Assembly: GCA_020059765.1 (NCBI GenBank)
Contig: JAGVBM010000197.1
Location: forward strand, 1 to 5,925
Direction of reading: 5' to 3'
Source of the DNA: Bacillota bacterium
Lineage (GTDB): Bacteria; Bacillota; Bacilli; Tumebacillales; Effusibacillaceae
Length of the DNA: 5,925 nt
The notes below the pieces were generated by a model. It did not search any database and was not told the DNA's origin. It worked only from the letters and a program-made list of their open reading frames with translations. How positions within the stretch are numbered: position 1 is the first letter of the stretch; every line of letters begins with the position of its first letter. Shown here piece after piece: positions 5,598 through 5,925 of this stretch. The position numbers and the translations under genes are program-made.

Positions 5598-5925
5598 ATG
5601 ACGGAACAGGTGAAAGAGCAGGAATTGATTCCGGTGATGACAGAGAAACACAATCTGCGGGATTATTCCGAAGCATACGCCGATTTTAAATGGGAAGACG
5701 TGGAGAAAGAGTTTTCCTGGCATGAGACAGGCAGAGTAAACGTTGCGTATGAAGCAATTGACCGTCATGTTGATGCAGGACGGGGCGACAAGATCGCGCT
5801 GCTGTTCAGTGATCCGACGCGTGATGAGTCCTTTACATTCGCTGAAATGAAAAGGCTTTCCGACAAGTTTGGCAGCGCGCTTCGTTCGTTGGGGATCGGG
5901 AAGGGCGATCGCGTGTTTATTTTTA
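5598..5925 (+). CDS. acsA: Acetyl-CoA synthetase (AMP-forming), N-terminal part
   Basis: The first 109 codons of acetyl-CoA synthetase, which makes acetyl-CoA from acetate, ATP and CoA; the gene is cut by the right edge (the family is about 570 residues in Bacilli). Recognisable AcsA strings are NLRDYSEAYADFKWEDVEKE, FSWHETGRVNVAYEAIDRHV, the F-T-F-A-E-M-K block and G-K-G-D-R-V-F-I-F, the usual run into the adenylate-forming domain. The catalytic motifs and the regulatory C-terminal lysine lie outside the window. The ATG has a GGAGAGGGGG ribosome binding site 7 bases upstream. It is divergent from acuABC, whose products are known to modify it. Confidence 0.95.
   Translation, partial: MTEQVKEQELIPVMTEKHNLRDYSEAYADFKWEDVEKEFSWHETGRVNVAYEAIDRHVDAGRGDKIALLFSDPTRDESFTFAEMKRLSDKFGSALRSLGIGKGDRVFIF

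Overview
The window reads as a chromosomal segment from a spore-forming-type Bacillota (class Bacilli, order Bacillales in the broad sense). The main reason is the divergent acsA / acuABC arrangement known from Bacillus subtilis, together with strong GGAGG-type ribosome binding sites and a TTGTCG-17-TAAAAT housekeeping-type promoter. Base composition is balanced in the genes and AT-rich between them. I cannot assign a genus from sequence alone; relatives such as Effusibacillus, Alicyclobacillaceae or Brevibacillus are a guess.

Layout, right to left. At the far right (5598-5925, + strand) is the start of acsA, acetyl-CoA synthetase, cut by the window edge. A 235-base AT-rich divergent control region (5363-5597) holds a good acsA promoter, a weaker acuA promoter and a cre-like inverted repeat between them. 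On the minus strand follow acuA (GNAT acetyltransferase), acuB (two CBS domains plus an ACT-like domain) and acuC (class I HDAC-like deacetylase), closed by a clear intrinsic terminator at 2789-2827. AcuA and AcuC are known to switch acetyl-CoA synthetase off and on by acetylating and deacetylating a lysine, so the right half is a self-contained acetate activation and control module.

Also on the minus strand, left of the terminator, is a compact cbb3-type (haem-copper) cytochrome c oxidase operon: ccoN (catalytic subunit), ccoO (monohaem c subunit, TTG start), a 51-residue membrane miniprotein resembling CcoS (546-701), and a short monohaem CcoP-like subunit. Directly behind it starts another gene (1-65), cut by the left edge, whose 21 visible residues look like a small stress-protein-type start. 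The oxidase genes are packed tightly, with a TAATG stop/start overlap between the miniprotein and ccoP.

Acetyl-CoA from AcsA would feed the TCA cycle and the cbb3-type oxidase would take the electrons at low oxygen; that link between the two modules is inference from adjacency. No mobile element, CRISPR array, tRNA or rRNA is visible. The most interesting parts are the reduced architecture of the oxidase (monohaem CcoP, CcoS-like gene in the usual CcoQ place) and the control region between acsA and acuA.
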